Part shown: positions 23,298-34,088 of the stretch, piece after piece
Layout: every line of letters begins with the position of its first letter
Numbering within the stretch: position 1 is the first letter of the stretch
Assembly: GCF_042453785.1 (NCBI RefSeq)
Contig: NC_091669.1
Span: 29,777,001-29,841,000 of the forward strand
Origin: Malus domestica
Taxonomy: Eukaryota > Streptophyta > Magnoliopsida > Rosales > Rosaceae
Reading direction: 5' to 3'
DNA: 64,000 bases
Position numbers and translations under genes: made by a program
The notes under the pieces: model-generated
Databases searched by the model: none
Told to the model about the DNA's origin: nothing
Seen by the model: only the letters and a program-made list of their open reading frames with translations

Positions 23298-24289
23298 CAA
23301 TTTCTTCCTGAATTTGCTTATTTTTCTGGTGACTGCTACTGTGTTTTGGTTTCACTGTAAAACTACTGTTTCGTGCAATAGGATCGAAATTGAAATTGAA
23401 TTTGACATTGAAATATCCCTTTTTCTTTACTTCGTGTCGTTTCCATTTCAATGTGGCTGTTATGAATAAACTTGTCAAAAATCGAAATCTGAATGCTTTC
23501 TAAGTAATCCCCTGACATATTTTTCGATTTGATGGAAGCATTCAACTTACGGGACTATTTCTGTGGAAGTATCCAACTTTTATTTCTACATAAGCACATA
23601 CTTATGTTTCTGTGTAACAAGTCCATCCATTTTTGTAATATCGTGCCTCATTTGTACGCTGATATTGGAGTTTGATCATTTTAGATTATCTTAGTAGAAC
23701 TAACAAAAGAATAGACACTCGACGAGATGGGAGGATTTCTTTATGCCAGTGCTAACATCCACTCTTATTCTGCTTGTGCTTCTTAGTCCTCCTCCTGCTA
23801 GGATTTTGGTGCGGTTGCATATTTTTTAGGAGCAGCTTTGCTTCATTATGTTCAAGTTTCAACAAAGAAGTAGTTTGTTTGTTGGCTGCCTAATCGTTGG
23901 GGTTTTATTCTCGAATTAGGTATCTAGCGAACACTTGTAAGGTCCCTTGATATCGTTTTCTTCCTTTTTTGGTAAGTTAGTGGTTATTTATGTTGGGTTC
24001 AGATATTTAGAATCCATAAATTCTGAATTGTCATTGCAGAGTCATATCATATGTGTCTCTCATGATACAAGATGTTCAATAAGTAAGTTTTGTGGTCTTT
24101 AACTTTCACGAACAAATTTCTTAGGTACTAATAGCTCAATATGGAGGATTTTAACTCTCCGCTTTTTTTTTTTTTTTTTTTGGTTCAATTTCTGTCTTAA
24201 TAACTAAGTCAATATCTCTTCCCATACTCCTACATATTAGTGAAAGGTGCAAAATACCTCTTTTTATTGCTGTAGGCCAAGACAGATGA
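22982..24289 (+). CDS. NFD6: NFD6-like small mitochondrial/chloroplast protein (NUCLEAR FUSION DEFECTIVE 6 family)
   Basis: Exon 1 (22982-23261) encodes [19 protein letters not shown] through [13 protein letters not shown], with the organelle-targeting look (Ala, Ser, Arg rich, no acids) expected of this family. Related proteins are needed for polar nuclear fusion in the female gametophyte, which is family knowledge only. The last codons come from alternative 3' exons. The one used here (24276-24289) adds QDR and stops at 24287-24289, giving 97 residues. Two other acceptors, at 24821 and 25122, would add ACNDDV or ACNDDA. A further acceptor near 25940 could end the protein two residues later or serve the 3' UTR. 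If exon 1 is unspliced the frame runs through a CT repeat to about 23311. Confidence 0.85.
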
Positions 24290-24820
24290 AGATCAAGAAG
24301 CAATATTGGAGTAACTTTGATTTGTTAAAATTTCAAGATTTTAAGATGGATTGGAGAACTTTTATGTTCTTTAAATTTGTAGACGTTTTATTGAGGAAAA
24401 GTTTATTGGAGTCCATTAGATGTGTTGAGTTATCTCATGGCAGTTTTTTTTATGATGGCATCAGTTGTATTGAGAAATACTCTACATGTGTTTGAATTCA
24501 TGGAGATTTTTAAGATATTGAATCATCAATGATAGGTAAACTGTTGAAGACGGATTTGAAATTGTATTTTAATGAGATTGTATCTTGTTATTGTTAAAGT
24601 TACAAGAAAATGCACCCAAGTGAAATCTTATCTCTGCTCTTCTCATTGCTTCTTCCGTGTCACCTCTCCTCTACTCTTTTAACTTAAAAGTGCCAAATTC
24701 AAGGGTGATAAATATTACATGCTCTGGGCTCTGAATGTTTTACATGTTTAAATGGAGTTTAAAAATTTTTGAACCACGATAATCATAAAATTAGTGTACT
24801 GATCATTTTTATTTGATCAG

Positions 24821-24840
24821 CTTGCAATGATGATGTGTGA
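24821..24840 (+). other. Alternative last coding exon of the NFD6-like gene (ACNDDV end)
   Basis: After TTTGATCAG the sequence, joined to the G left by exon 1, reads Ala-Cys-Asn-Asp-Asp-Val-stop (TGA 24838-24840). A near-copy lies about 300 bp downstream. Confidence 0.5.
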
Positions 24841-25121
24841 TGAATGTTCCAAGGATTCAAGGAAGTTTTATGTACTTATAAGGCAGTGACTGCTGGTAAT
24901 TAGGAGTTTTGAATGAGCTGCACAAGAGATAAGTTGCATGTTCTGAGCTTTTAAACCTAGATCAACGAGTAGACTTGGTTACTTTTTTCTAAAGTCCTAA
25001 AGACATTTCCCTTGTGTTTCTGCTTTACACTTATAAAGTGGCAATCTTTTGTATTGCGGCATATTTGATTTGTTTCCTTTGCATTGATGTTACTGACCAA
25101 AGAGTCATTGTATTTAATCAG

Positions 25122-25141
25122 CTTGCAACGATGATGCATGA
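25122..25141 (+). other. Second alternative last coding exon of the NFD6-like gene (ACNDDA end)
   Basis: After TTTAATCAG the frame reads Ala-Cys-Asn-Asp-Asp-Ala-stop (TGA 25139-25141). It resembles 24821-24840 closely, including the upstream acceptor context. Confidence 0.45.
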
Positions 25142-27138
25142 TCTTTGTCCAGTGAGTTCGGTAGAAGTCTGTTCAAAATTATTGCACTTGAAGAGAATGA
25201 TGTCTTGGAAGCTTAATAATGCATGCTTACCGCATGAATCTGTTCTGAAATACCTTCTCATTTTTTATGCTCTTTCGCCTTTTTCCCTTTAGGGAGGGGG
25301 GTCTGAGTACAAGGAGAATATTATATGTAAGAATTGTATGAATACATTGTCCAGATGAATATATAATCTTCTCTGCATGTTATTGTATTTTTTTTTCTTT
25401 TAAATCCTGGTGGCTTTGAATCATGTCTAGCAAATTTTCTATTTCTCTCATTGCTCTTTTATTAGAAGAAAAATCGTTTGCATTTGGGGCCATGAGGTGG
25501 TATGGTTTCTGATATGAAGAAAAAGTAGCTTCCACCTTTTAAAGCATATAAGCCCTTCCAGTGCCATTAGTCTAAAAGAATCCAGTTCTATGTTTGGGTT
25601 TATGCTCGATTTGTAGAAATTATCTTAGCATTATGTTGTGGTAGAAGGGATGAATATTAGTGAGTGGAGTTTGGGGTATACTCAAGTCAACCTTGGGCTT
25701 TGTAATCCTTGATCAAGTGGTGAGGAACATGTTCGCCCATTCAAGTTTGGGTTTGCAAGCATTTTGGCTCATAAATGATCCATGATCTAAGTTAAGCTAC
25801 GTAGAAAGTGTCAAAGGTTGTTAGGGGCTACGTGATTTTGCATTCCAATTCTGCCTCTTCTTTTATGGTTTTGCCAGAACCCTGCAGATTTCTCGAGTAG
25901 CTGACATGTTTATTCTTCCTTTTCAATCCGTGCGCAGATTCTTGAGGAATGCTGCTGATCAATCCTTTCTCCAAACTCAAAGCGCAATAAACAGTGTTTT
26001 CCGATCCTGAGCTTACATTTCATTTGGCCACTTTTTATAATAGAGCAGCAAATAGCCAGAGTCCTCATCACTCATACATTGTCTTTCCCTCCCCTCCTGT
26101 GTAGCGTTCTCCCACTCGCATCTCACTTGAATTTGTGGTTAGTGATGGTAGTCAACAAGATGTGATTTTAATTTAGTTTCTTTTGAATTATTGAACTCTA
26201 CTATTTTCAACAGTTTGTCTCGTCAATTCGTACCCTCTTACTCATATATTCTTACCTTCATCATCCTTTTCATCTCTCCTGTGATGATTGCTTTTGCATA
26301 CCTTCTTTGATTGCAAGTTCTTGAATGGAATTCTTAACGTTTTCTTAGTTGTCAAATGATGATGTCCAAGATTGATTGGACGTTTTTGGTTTTGCCCTCC
26401 GCCACTAGGGCTGGGTTTAGAAAGTTCATGTAGCTTTGTTGCGTTGGTATTTCAACTCTTGATGGGATGGGGGTGGGCGTGGGGGTGGAGGGCGGCTGTG
26501 TTGATTCTGAATAAAAGAGAGTGTTGAAGCCAACTGAATGAGTGTAATTTCTATAGCTATACAACTGGTAGTTCAGGTTTTAGGCTTTCAGCTTTGTATA
26601 TTCGGGTTCCAAGGGGAGTGAGAACATGATTAGGAGGAATCCACGAATTTATTGCGGTGCTTCCTTTTTCTCTTATACACTTTTGATATATGTTTGATTT
26701 TTTTTCAATTTATTCGATTCCGATGATCAAAATTAAGAAGGGTGTATAAACAGTAAAAAAGAGTAAATAGCACTATCCTTGTTTGAAAAATGCGATACTC
26801 TAATCACTGAGAAAATTAAAATCTCATTAATAAACTTGCTGGATGCTCAAATTATTCTTTATTCATGATCTTCAGAAAAAGATGAGGAGATAAAAAGAAT
26901 TTTATTATATCAAGCCGAATAAATCATTGTTAATTCTAGTCAACACAAGGTCACATTTAAGTTGACTGTGTTACGAGATAGAAACTATATTCGAATTATC
27001 GGACTCAAAGGATCAAAATCCATATCCTATTAATAATATCGAATTCGGAAAATCCAGGTCCGTATTCACATATTAAACTTAAGATTGTCCTGGATTTTAT
27101 TTTTTCTGTTACCGATCTTGAACATATACTCATATTGA
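25142..27138. other. 3' region of the NFD6-like gene and intergenic sequence
   Basis: A plausible acceptor (GTGCGCAG) near 25938 precedes a possible 3' UTR exon to about 26300. Beyond that the sequence is AT-rich with no supported ORF. The G-rich run near 26465-26495 is a simple low-complexity tract. Confidence 0.35.
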
Positions 27139-27521
27139 GAGGGTGTAATCAAATTAGGATTTGATAGAATTTTAATAGACTTTAAAATTAGAGTGTAGTC
27201 AATTAGAAGTTTGAATGTGAATTTTAAAAATCATAGGGTAGTCAAATTAGGATTTTGAACTCTTGGATCAATATTCTCAATGATCCATTCCATTTACATA
27301 TTTCATTGGTTTGTATTTCTATATCAATAGATATACGTATATGCTCCCTTCAGATTGTGAACTAGGAAAGAAATTTATTTTATGTTGTAGGAGTCAACTA
27401 AAATCCTAGGAAATCCATGAACGAAGTCCATACAATATTGTGAATCTATTAAAATCCTTTCAAATCTTTCACTTAAAAAAAATCTATTAAAATCCTATGA
27501 AATCCAAATTAACTCACCCCC
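27139..27521. mobile_element. Harbinger-type MITE candidate
   Basis: The left end GGGTGTAATCAAATTAGGAT and the reverse complement of the right end GGGGGTGAGTTAATTTGGAT form imperfect inverted termini, and internal ATTTTAATAGA words are also inverted. Terminal GGG(T/G)GT with AT-rich interiors is common for Tourist-like MITEs. I could not fix a target duplication. Confidence 0.45.
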
Positions 27522-28079
27522 TAAGATAACAATACCTCAGTCGGCTTGAGGTCAGGTATTCAACTCCCTTGCCAATATGAAAACGAAAACACAAACATAT
27601 ATTTTTTTTCAAACGTTCGAACGCACTCTTGTAAAGATTGATTTGAAATCAATTCCAAAACCTGGCCGCAGTTCATCAAAGTTTTAAAAGAAAAAAGAAA
27701 AGAAAAGAAAAGAAAATCTTTTTTGTTTGCAGAAAACAAATACAACAGCAACTATATACTTGATGGCAAAAGACATACGCAAATGATGTACACAATGCAT
27801 GATTTATTAAATACAACTAGCGGAGTTGTTTCCAGATTCCAATTCCAACAACAAAAGAGACCGTTCAAAACTTCCAAATCATGCCCTAGTCATATTACAT
27901 CACCACCCAGACCCACTCCTCTAAAACTAAAAGCACGGCAATCGCAAGACCAGAGACAGAAAGACAGGCACATCAACAAGTTGCATCTCGCTTACATTAA
28001 TGGTTAGGCACACATACATATCTAACTAACCTCTTACTAGTAACCTCATCAGTATCCACTCCCACAAAACACTCATCAT

Positions 28080-29306
28080 TCACTCTTCAACGTTAACCAA
28101 CTCGTACTCAATGAGAGAAAGATTGTTATCCTCTTTAACTTGGAAGTTAGCTGGTTCGGTGACTTCAACACGTCCCCATTTGTCGACTGCTAGCCTCATG
28201 GTCCCCTTGAACATGTCAATCTTTGCATTACGCAGGTTCACAGTCGTGTCTGGCTTCATAGTGTCAACTGCACATATAACGTCAGGTCATCAATTACATT
28301 GCATTACAAAAAACAAACCAACAACAGTCCCCAACAACAGAATAGGCAACCATCTACAATTTGCAGACAAATACATACAGAAATACATAACTTTATTTGA
28401 TCGAATTGGGTCCCAACTAGCATTCCTTGTACCAAATTGTCCATCCAAGATATAAGGCCTCATTTGATATGGAAGCTTGGATTAGAATGAATAAGCAACT
28501 ATTTCAAGGTACGAAGAAGAAATGAAAATTTTGTGGCCAGCTTGGAGGCAGAAGATGGATTACGAAAAGTTATCCATTCCAAATTTCCAATCCCATCCCA
28601 AAATGCGTGAGTAGAAGGGAGAAGTTTTGTTCATGTCTAATCCCCTTAAAATGAAAACCATTCCCCTCTACCTTCAAATTAGATTGAAATTAGACAGTTA
28701 TACATTCCAATTCAATCCTCCTTACCAAACGAGCCCTAAACATACTAAACCGATAGCAGGATTAGAGATCATAGGTTGGTCTCCAAAGAATCAAACATTA
28801 TACCAAAAGCAGACATTTAACTAAAACTTCTAATGAATCAAATCAAACCCAAAACAGAAATTCTCCCTGTAATCCTAATTGGATTTCCTTTACCGTAAAT
28901 GAAACAGTTAAATGCAACTCAAATCTTACTAAAACCCATCAAAAACCAAACACAAATCCAAATAATATATACCATAATTCACATTTTACAGTAAATAGAT
29001 AATTAACTTGTATGGTACCACTTGCAGAATCATGAATTATATACCTTGGTCATTGCGAGCGGTGAAGAGAATGGTCCCCGTCTCGTCCCCAACGAGGCAC
29101 TCAGCGATGCGAGCGGGCTGAGTAGGCCGAGACGACAAAGATGATCGACCGCCGTTCTTGTTGGTGACCTTCACCGGCTTCGAGCTCACCACCTTCACCG
29201 TGAGGGTGTGGCCGTTCGTGTTTGGCTGGAGCTGCTCCACCTTTACGAACACCGGCTTTCTCTTCGCCGTCACTGTCCCTAAATTATTCGCTGTCGTCGT
29301 CGCCAT
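28080..29306 (-). CDS. OB-fold nucleic-acid-binding protein, At4g28440-like
   Basis: Two exons, 29045-29306 and 28080-28267, join G|TT into Val and give 149 residues: MATTTANNLGTVTAKRKPVF, then a Gly/Ser-rich linker, IAECLVGDETGTILFTARND, VDTMKPDTTVNLRNAKIDMF and the C-terminal VKEDNNLSLIEYELVNVEE. The family has a single OB-fold like the N-terminal domain of SOSS-B/hSSB proteins. Its plant role is poorly known, and single-stranded nucleic-acid binding is inferred from the fold. An upstream in-frame ATG at 29339 would add 11 residues, but the MATTT start matches the family. The intron carries a MITE at 28456-28736. Frame and splice sites are intact. Confidence 0.9.
28456..28736. mobile_element. 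PIF/Harbinger (Tourist-like) MITE in the OB-fold gene intron
   Basis: Inverted termini GGCCTCATTTGATATGG and GGGCTCGTTTGGTAAGG are flanked by TAA at 28453-28455 and 28737-28739, the 3-bp duplication expected of this superfamily. The 281-bp interior is non-coding. Confidence 0.72.
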
Positions 29307-29430
29307 TCTTCTCTCTGCACTCGAATTTCGAAATTCCAATTTGTGTCCTTAATTTGTTCAACCCTAACCCTAGATCGAACTTGGGGTGGGACTTTTATCG
29401 ACTACTTGCGCCCTCATTTTATATTTATTA

Positions 29431-30822
29431 GGCATATATGTCGATTTGTTCTGAACTCGTATAGATGTGTTAATTTCCTTCTTAAATTTGAATTTTAGCC
29501 GATTAGCTATTGAACTTTTATAATTAGTCAATTTTTCTCTTGAATTTTAATTTTAACCGATTATCCTTAAACTTTTATAAATAGTCAGTTTCCCCCTTTA
29601 CGCTAAATTTATAAAAAAAAAATTCATTCATGCAATTTTTTTATACATTTTGATCACATAGACAACGCATGACAATGTATTAGGGCAAAAAAAAAAAAAA
29701 AAAAATTGAAAAATTGGATGGATGAAAAATTTTAAATCTAACTCTAGCCTGGGATCAATTCTGAATGGAATTCTGGAGAGAGATTTTGAAACGAAGGAGG
29801 ATCGGATCTCGGCTCTATCGCGCCTTGCTTTCACCTGCTGGTTTATATGGAAGGCGAGGTGTAATGCTGTGTTCAACTATGTGATTCCCTCACATTCACA
29901 AACGATATTTGCCATTTCCTCTGCTATGACGGCCTTCCACGTGGCGCGGACAAGCCGTTTGATCACTGGAAGTGTGCCTGGCCCTAAACCCTGTTGGTCG
30001 AGTTCTATTAAGGTTAATGTCGATGCTAACTGGCGTCGTCTCGATGTTCCTGGTCACGTGGGAGTGGTTATGCGTGACTCCAACTCAGATTGTTTGGCTG
30101 CAAGACAGAAGCAAATCTATGCCAAAAGCGCACTGGAGGCTGAGGCGTTAGGAATTCTTGAAGGCTGCGTGCTTGCTCGGTCCAAGGGGTGTTTGGATGT
30201 GATGTGATAGTGGAATCGGATTCGCTGGACCTGGTATCGTGTTTAGGTGGAAAAATGGAGTCTGCAAAATGGAAGGTTTTTCCTATCCTAAGTGGGATTC
30301 TGCAGGTTGGTGATGATTTCACTAATTGCGTCTGGTCCTGGGTTCCTCGATCTGCTAATGGAGTGGCGGATTTTGTAGAGTCGCATACTGGTGCGGAGAT
30401 GTGCGACTTAGTTTGGGTTCAACGACCCCATCTTCGTTTGTTGGTGTTCTAAACAAGGATGGGCTTCAATGTCCCCCAACCTAATTAGTTTGATGTCATT
30501 ACTGTGCAAAAAGGGACGGGAGTTCTCTCTGCCTCTTGTTTGATGTCCTTTCCCTTAATGTTCGGTCTGTTATGGTTAGCTTATATGGCTTTCTGTACTA
30601 CTTCTACTTTGGCCTCGACCCTGATTAATTATAATATTTCCAGTAACTATTTCAATATATATATATATATATATATATATTTTAGAGTAGTAATTGGCTA
30701 AAGTTAAAGTTTATAGGGGAAGTTGGCTAATTATAAAAGTTTAGGAGATAATCGGCTAAAATTAAAGTTTAGGGAAATTGATAGCTCTATACAAGTTCAG
30801 GAGGCAAATCGACAAATATCTC
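29431..30822. mobile_element. Inverted-arm element enclosing an RNase H remnant
   Basis: About 140 bp at the left end (from ATATATGTCGATTTG) is repeated in inverted orientation at the right end (reading GATATTTGTCGATTTG on the minus strand). Each arm is itself built of repeated words such as TTTTAGCCGATTA and AACTTTTATAATTAG. The arms are far longer than the termini of the other small elements here. The enclosed 1.0 kb is a LINE-like RNase H fragment. No clear target duplication was found, so superfamily is open (foldback or Mutator-like). Confidence 0.6.
29720..30452 (+). pseudogene. LINE-type RNase H domain remnant
   Basis: Frame 1 (29722-30207) reads SALSRLAFTCWFIWKARCNA, then IKVNVDANWRRLDVPGHVGV, then KSALEAEALGILEGCVLARS. 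A frameshift near 30200 moves the reading to VIVESDSLDLVSCLGGKMES and VWSWVPRSANGVADFVESHT. This is the plant LINE C-terminal RNase H arrangement with DAN, E and ESDS positions visible. No reverse transcriptase precedes it, so it is 5'-truncated. A TA-repeat run at about 30656-30680 may be its degenerate tail. Confidence 0.78.
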
Positions 30823-31330
30823 TAATTTGATTTATTTTCGGAAACATTAAAATTTTAAAAGAAAACAATGTTGGTGTTTGCATGTGGAATTGTCGATTGA
30901 ATTGGTAGTTGGAGTTCTTTATCAATGAAAATATTTTCATTGTGTCGGTAACATGACTCGATACAACAAGTATCATAATATAATTGATTGAATTTTTTTT
31001 TCAAGTTTCCAACTAATGATATTATGGCACTTAGTGTATCTATGTTCCTTAAAATTAATTGATTGAAATTTTCTTCTATTTGAATAATAATATCGCCTGT
31101 AATAAAAAGTAACAATAAGTATTGTTGTAGGATCAAATAAGCAAAGATTGAAGAAACTTGAATGTGTATATTTTCCTTTAAAAGAACAATCCTTGCAATT
31201 TAGACACAACCAAGTCTTTTAGGCTAAAATGAACTTGAAAATAACCCATTCAACCAAAAAGGGGAAAATTTGACAAAAACCTTAATCCTTATCTAGCAAA
31301 CGTAGAGTGCAGAGCGCCCGCTCGCATCGC
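30823..31330. other. AT-rich intergenic sequence
   Basis: No supported gene or repeat. Two minus-strand ORFs here have no recognisable content. Confidence 0.4.
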
Positions 31331-31333
31331 TTA

Positions 31334-32013
31334 GGTACCATTTGGTACGTGGGATAGGATGGAACGCAGTGGGACGGGATGCACTCGTCCCATGTTTGGT
31401 GTGCCAGTTTGCTTGAGACGCGTTGTTCTGTGGAACAAATTTTAGTTAATTTTTTGTGCCACCCTGCCCCCTGGAAACAATTTGTGGAACAAATTTTAGT
31501 CTTTTTGAACAAAAATACCCCTCATTTTTTTCATTAATTTCGCTATCTACCCTATCTCCTGTAGCCTCCCTCTCTTCTACCCTATCTTTTCTCATGTAGC
31601 CTCCTCCTCCTCCACCATAAACCCAGCAACCCAGGCTAACCCAATCCCAGTAAACCCATCCGAACCCAACCCTACCTTCCTTTTGTCGCCTTCTTTTCCC
31701 TGCTAGTCCCACGACGAGACTGTCGCCCTCCGCCTCGAAAACCTCAAGACCACCCACTCGCAGGACGTGGCCAACACCGTCGCTCGAGGGATGGGACGAC
31801 GAGGATTAGGCGGAAGATGTGAGGGATGACGTTGAACTCATCGATGGTGGCTCAAGTAAGGTCGAACTCGTCGAAGTGGATGGGTATGATTGTCATTTAA
31901 TCCTTCATTCCATTCCGGCCTTTGCGTACACCAAACGTAGCATGGAACCTCCATTCTATTTTGTTTCGTCTTGTTCTGTACCGTTCCGTCTCGTCTGTGT
32001 GCCAAATAGTACC
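31334..32013. mobile_element. Harbinger-like non-autonomous element, 680 bp
   Basis: Termini GGTACCATTTGGTACGTGGG and the inverted GGTACTATTTGGCACACAGA are flanked by TTA at 31331-31333 and 32014-32016. The outer 50 bases on each side are rich in GGAACG/GGGACGGGATG-like words. The interior has a coding-like composition (proline and glycine codons) but stops in every frame, so a captured host fragment is possible and unproven. Confidence 0.65.
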
Positions 32014-32057
32014 TTAGTGCCTTGTTGGCGATGAGACAGAGAACATTATCTTCAACC

Positions 32058-32267
32058 CAACAAGATCCTCTCCAAATCCTTTTGGTGAGGATTCTGGGGA
32101 TCCGTGAATCATGTTCGTTCATCGTACATCGTGCAGTCAGTTTTTATCAGGTACTGTTTGTGTTTAATTTTAAATCAAAATATTAAAATAATTTGTGACC
32201 GCATGATGTACGATGAACGGACAAGATTCACGGATTCCCGGGATCCTCTCAAAGAGGATCTGGATTC
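32058..32267. mobile_element. Hairpin element with a long target duplication (Mutator-like MITE)
   Basis: Arms of about 70 bp (GATCCTCT..., GGATCCGTGAATC, GTTCATCGTACATC) are inverted repeats of each other around a short AT-rich loop. The word ATCTTCAACC is repeated at 32048-32057 and 32268-32277, consistent with the 9-10-bp duplication of Mutator-type insertion. It lies 45 bp from the end of the preceding element. Confidence 0.65.
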
Positions 32268-32277
32268 ATCTTCAACC

Positions 32278-33811
32278 GCTCGCAAAGACCATGTTAAAAC
32301 CAACTTTGCGTTCAATACAATGAAGGCATCACAACACAAAAAATTCAAATGCATATTCCAACCAAATTTGCCACCAAAATTGGGTGTGTATTCCATAAAG
32401 CATGTGTCTGAATCCTTGGCAATTTTCCCAACGTACTCAATGTTAGTTGAGAATTTATACGACTAAAGTATCCATTGGCAGGTGTTGATAAATCATCCGC
32501 TGGTTCGATAATATCTTTGCCTAGAGAGTGGTGTACACTTGTAAGTGCACAATATAGTCGTTATGTAGTGTTTGCAAGGGATGACTAGGGATTCATAATC
32601 AACCACAAGCAATCTTGTTCAGAGATTTCAATGCATTCAATGGAATATTTGATCTTTTAGATGACAATTTCCGTATCTAAGTCCGGTTAAGGTATTATAG
32701 ACCATAGTTTTCCTTAAGTATATTGGGGAAGAAATAAAGAAGCAGTGTACAATACTATAGACCATAGTTTTCCTTTTCAAAAAAAAAAAATTCATTCTTT
32801 TTAAGTTAATATCCATAGATTATTTTAAAGGTTAGAACAAATGGACATGGTGAAGGTTAATCCCATAGTAGAGTCTTTTCTATTTATTGTTTAGACAATA
32901 ATTCATGAGTTACACTTGAAAATTTACACATTCACACTAACATGGTTTGTGGGGAGTGACATTGAAGCACTTATTTTTCGTCTAAGTTAATTTTATTTTT
33001 TGTTCTAAGTAAAGTAAAGTTAGTTATTGTTATAAAATAAAATAATAATTGTTTCACCCGAGATTGTACTCAGTAACTGGGTCAGTCCTACCTAATCAAC
33101 AATGATTCTCGCGTCAAACAATAGAGTCTTGGCATGTGGTAGGATGGTCAGTTGGTTTCGTAACCTTTTCAGCTCGAATTAGTAAGTCCTTAGGGGTGTC
33201 TACACCTAGTGCCCTAAAGTCTTATGGTTTGTGAGTCATTGACCTAAAACTCGTTACATGGGTTGAATCAAAAGCTTAATGGAACTGGCATTGCACGACC
33301 ACTACTGTTAATAAAAAAAAATGAATGAGAAAAATCGAAGAAAGAAAAAGAAAAAAAAAGTTAAATATACAAAAGTGTGAAGTCTTAAATAAAGATGATG
33401 GTGGTAAGAGTTTTAGTCGAGTTTCCTTAACTATGTTGGTTCACTTTACACGAAAGGATATTCATGAATTTAAGTAGTTTTAAATGAATTAGACTCTATG
33501 ATGGGGTTAGTTGGAACTTTTGAAAAGATGTTCTAATTTTTAACGTTTTCTATCACTGAGAACTTGAAAGTGAAAATTGTCTTACTCAATTTTTGTTCAA
33601 GTCTTTAGTTAGTTTTTATTTTTGTGGGGGGGAGGGGGGGAATTGATGAGTCGATATTATACTAGATATTTTACCCTACTCTTAGTATGAATTTATTGGT
33701 TATTTTGTGTGAAATTTGATACTTTGAATTATATTTTCAATGTAGGATATTGGACTTCTCTTAAGTAAAAAGTGATCAAACAAATGAATTATGGAGTGAT
33801 TCCAATCAAAG
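32278..33811. other. Intergenic sequence without supported genes
   Basis: AT-rich with poly-A, poly-G and short-word runs. The frame at 32104-32466 is fortuitous and crosses the preceding hairpin. Nothing conserved is visible. Confidence 0.4.
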
Positions 33812-34088
33812 TGTAACATCCCACATCGCCCATGAGAGTGGATCTTATAAGCCTTATATGTATATTCCCATCTCTACCTAGCACGAGGCCTTTTAGGAGT
33901 TCGCTGCCTTCAGGTTCCATCGGAACTCTGAAGTTAAGAGAGTTTGGGCGAGAGCATTCCCATGATGGGTGACCCACTAGAAAGTTCTCGTGTGAGTTCC
34001 CAGAAACAAAACCGTGAGGGTGTGGTCGGGGCCCAAAGCGGACAATATAGTGCTATGGCAGAGTCGAGGCCGGGATGTGGTGGGGGCC
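33812..34088 (+). mobile_element. Cassandra TRIM LTR, 3'-truncated
   Basis: The sequence starts TGTAACATCCCACATCGCCC and contains a 5S-rRNA-like core at about 33914-33993 (CGGAACTCTGAAGTTAAG, GATGGGTGACCCAC). That combination defines Cassandra, a short non-coding LTR element whose LTRs carry a polymerase III promoter of 5S type. Homology stops at GGGATGTGGTGGGGGCC, before the usual LTR end, where LINE sequence begins. No second LTR is present. Confidence 0.85.

Noticed and set aside
29307..29339. Upstream ATG of the OB-fold gene
   Set aside because: Family members start at the MATT-like Met; the extension lies in UTR-like sequence.
31446..32122. Host gene inside the 680-bp element
   Set aside because: The coding-like composition has stops in all frames and no domain; it is treated as element interior.
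33914..33993. 5S ribosomal RNA gene
   Set aside because: Only the internal part of 5S is matched and it sits inside a TGTAACATCCC-type LTR, which is the Cassandra arrangement and not a 5S array.
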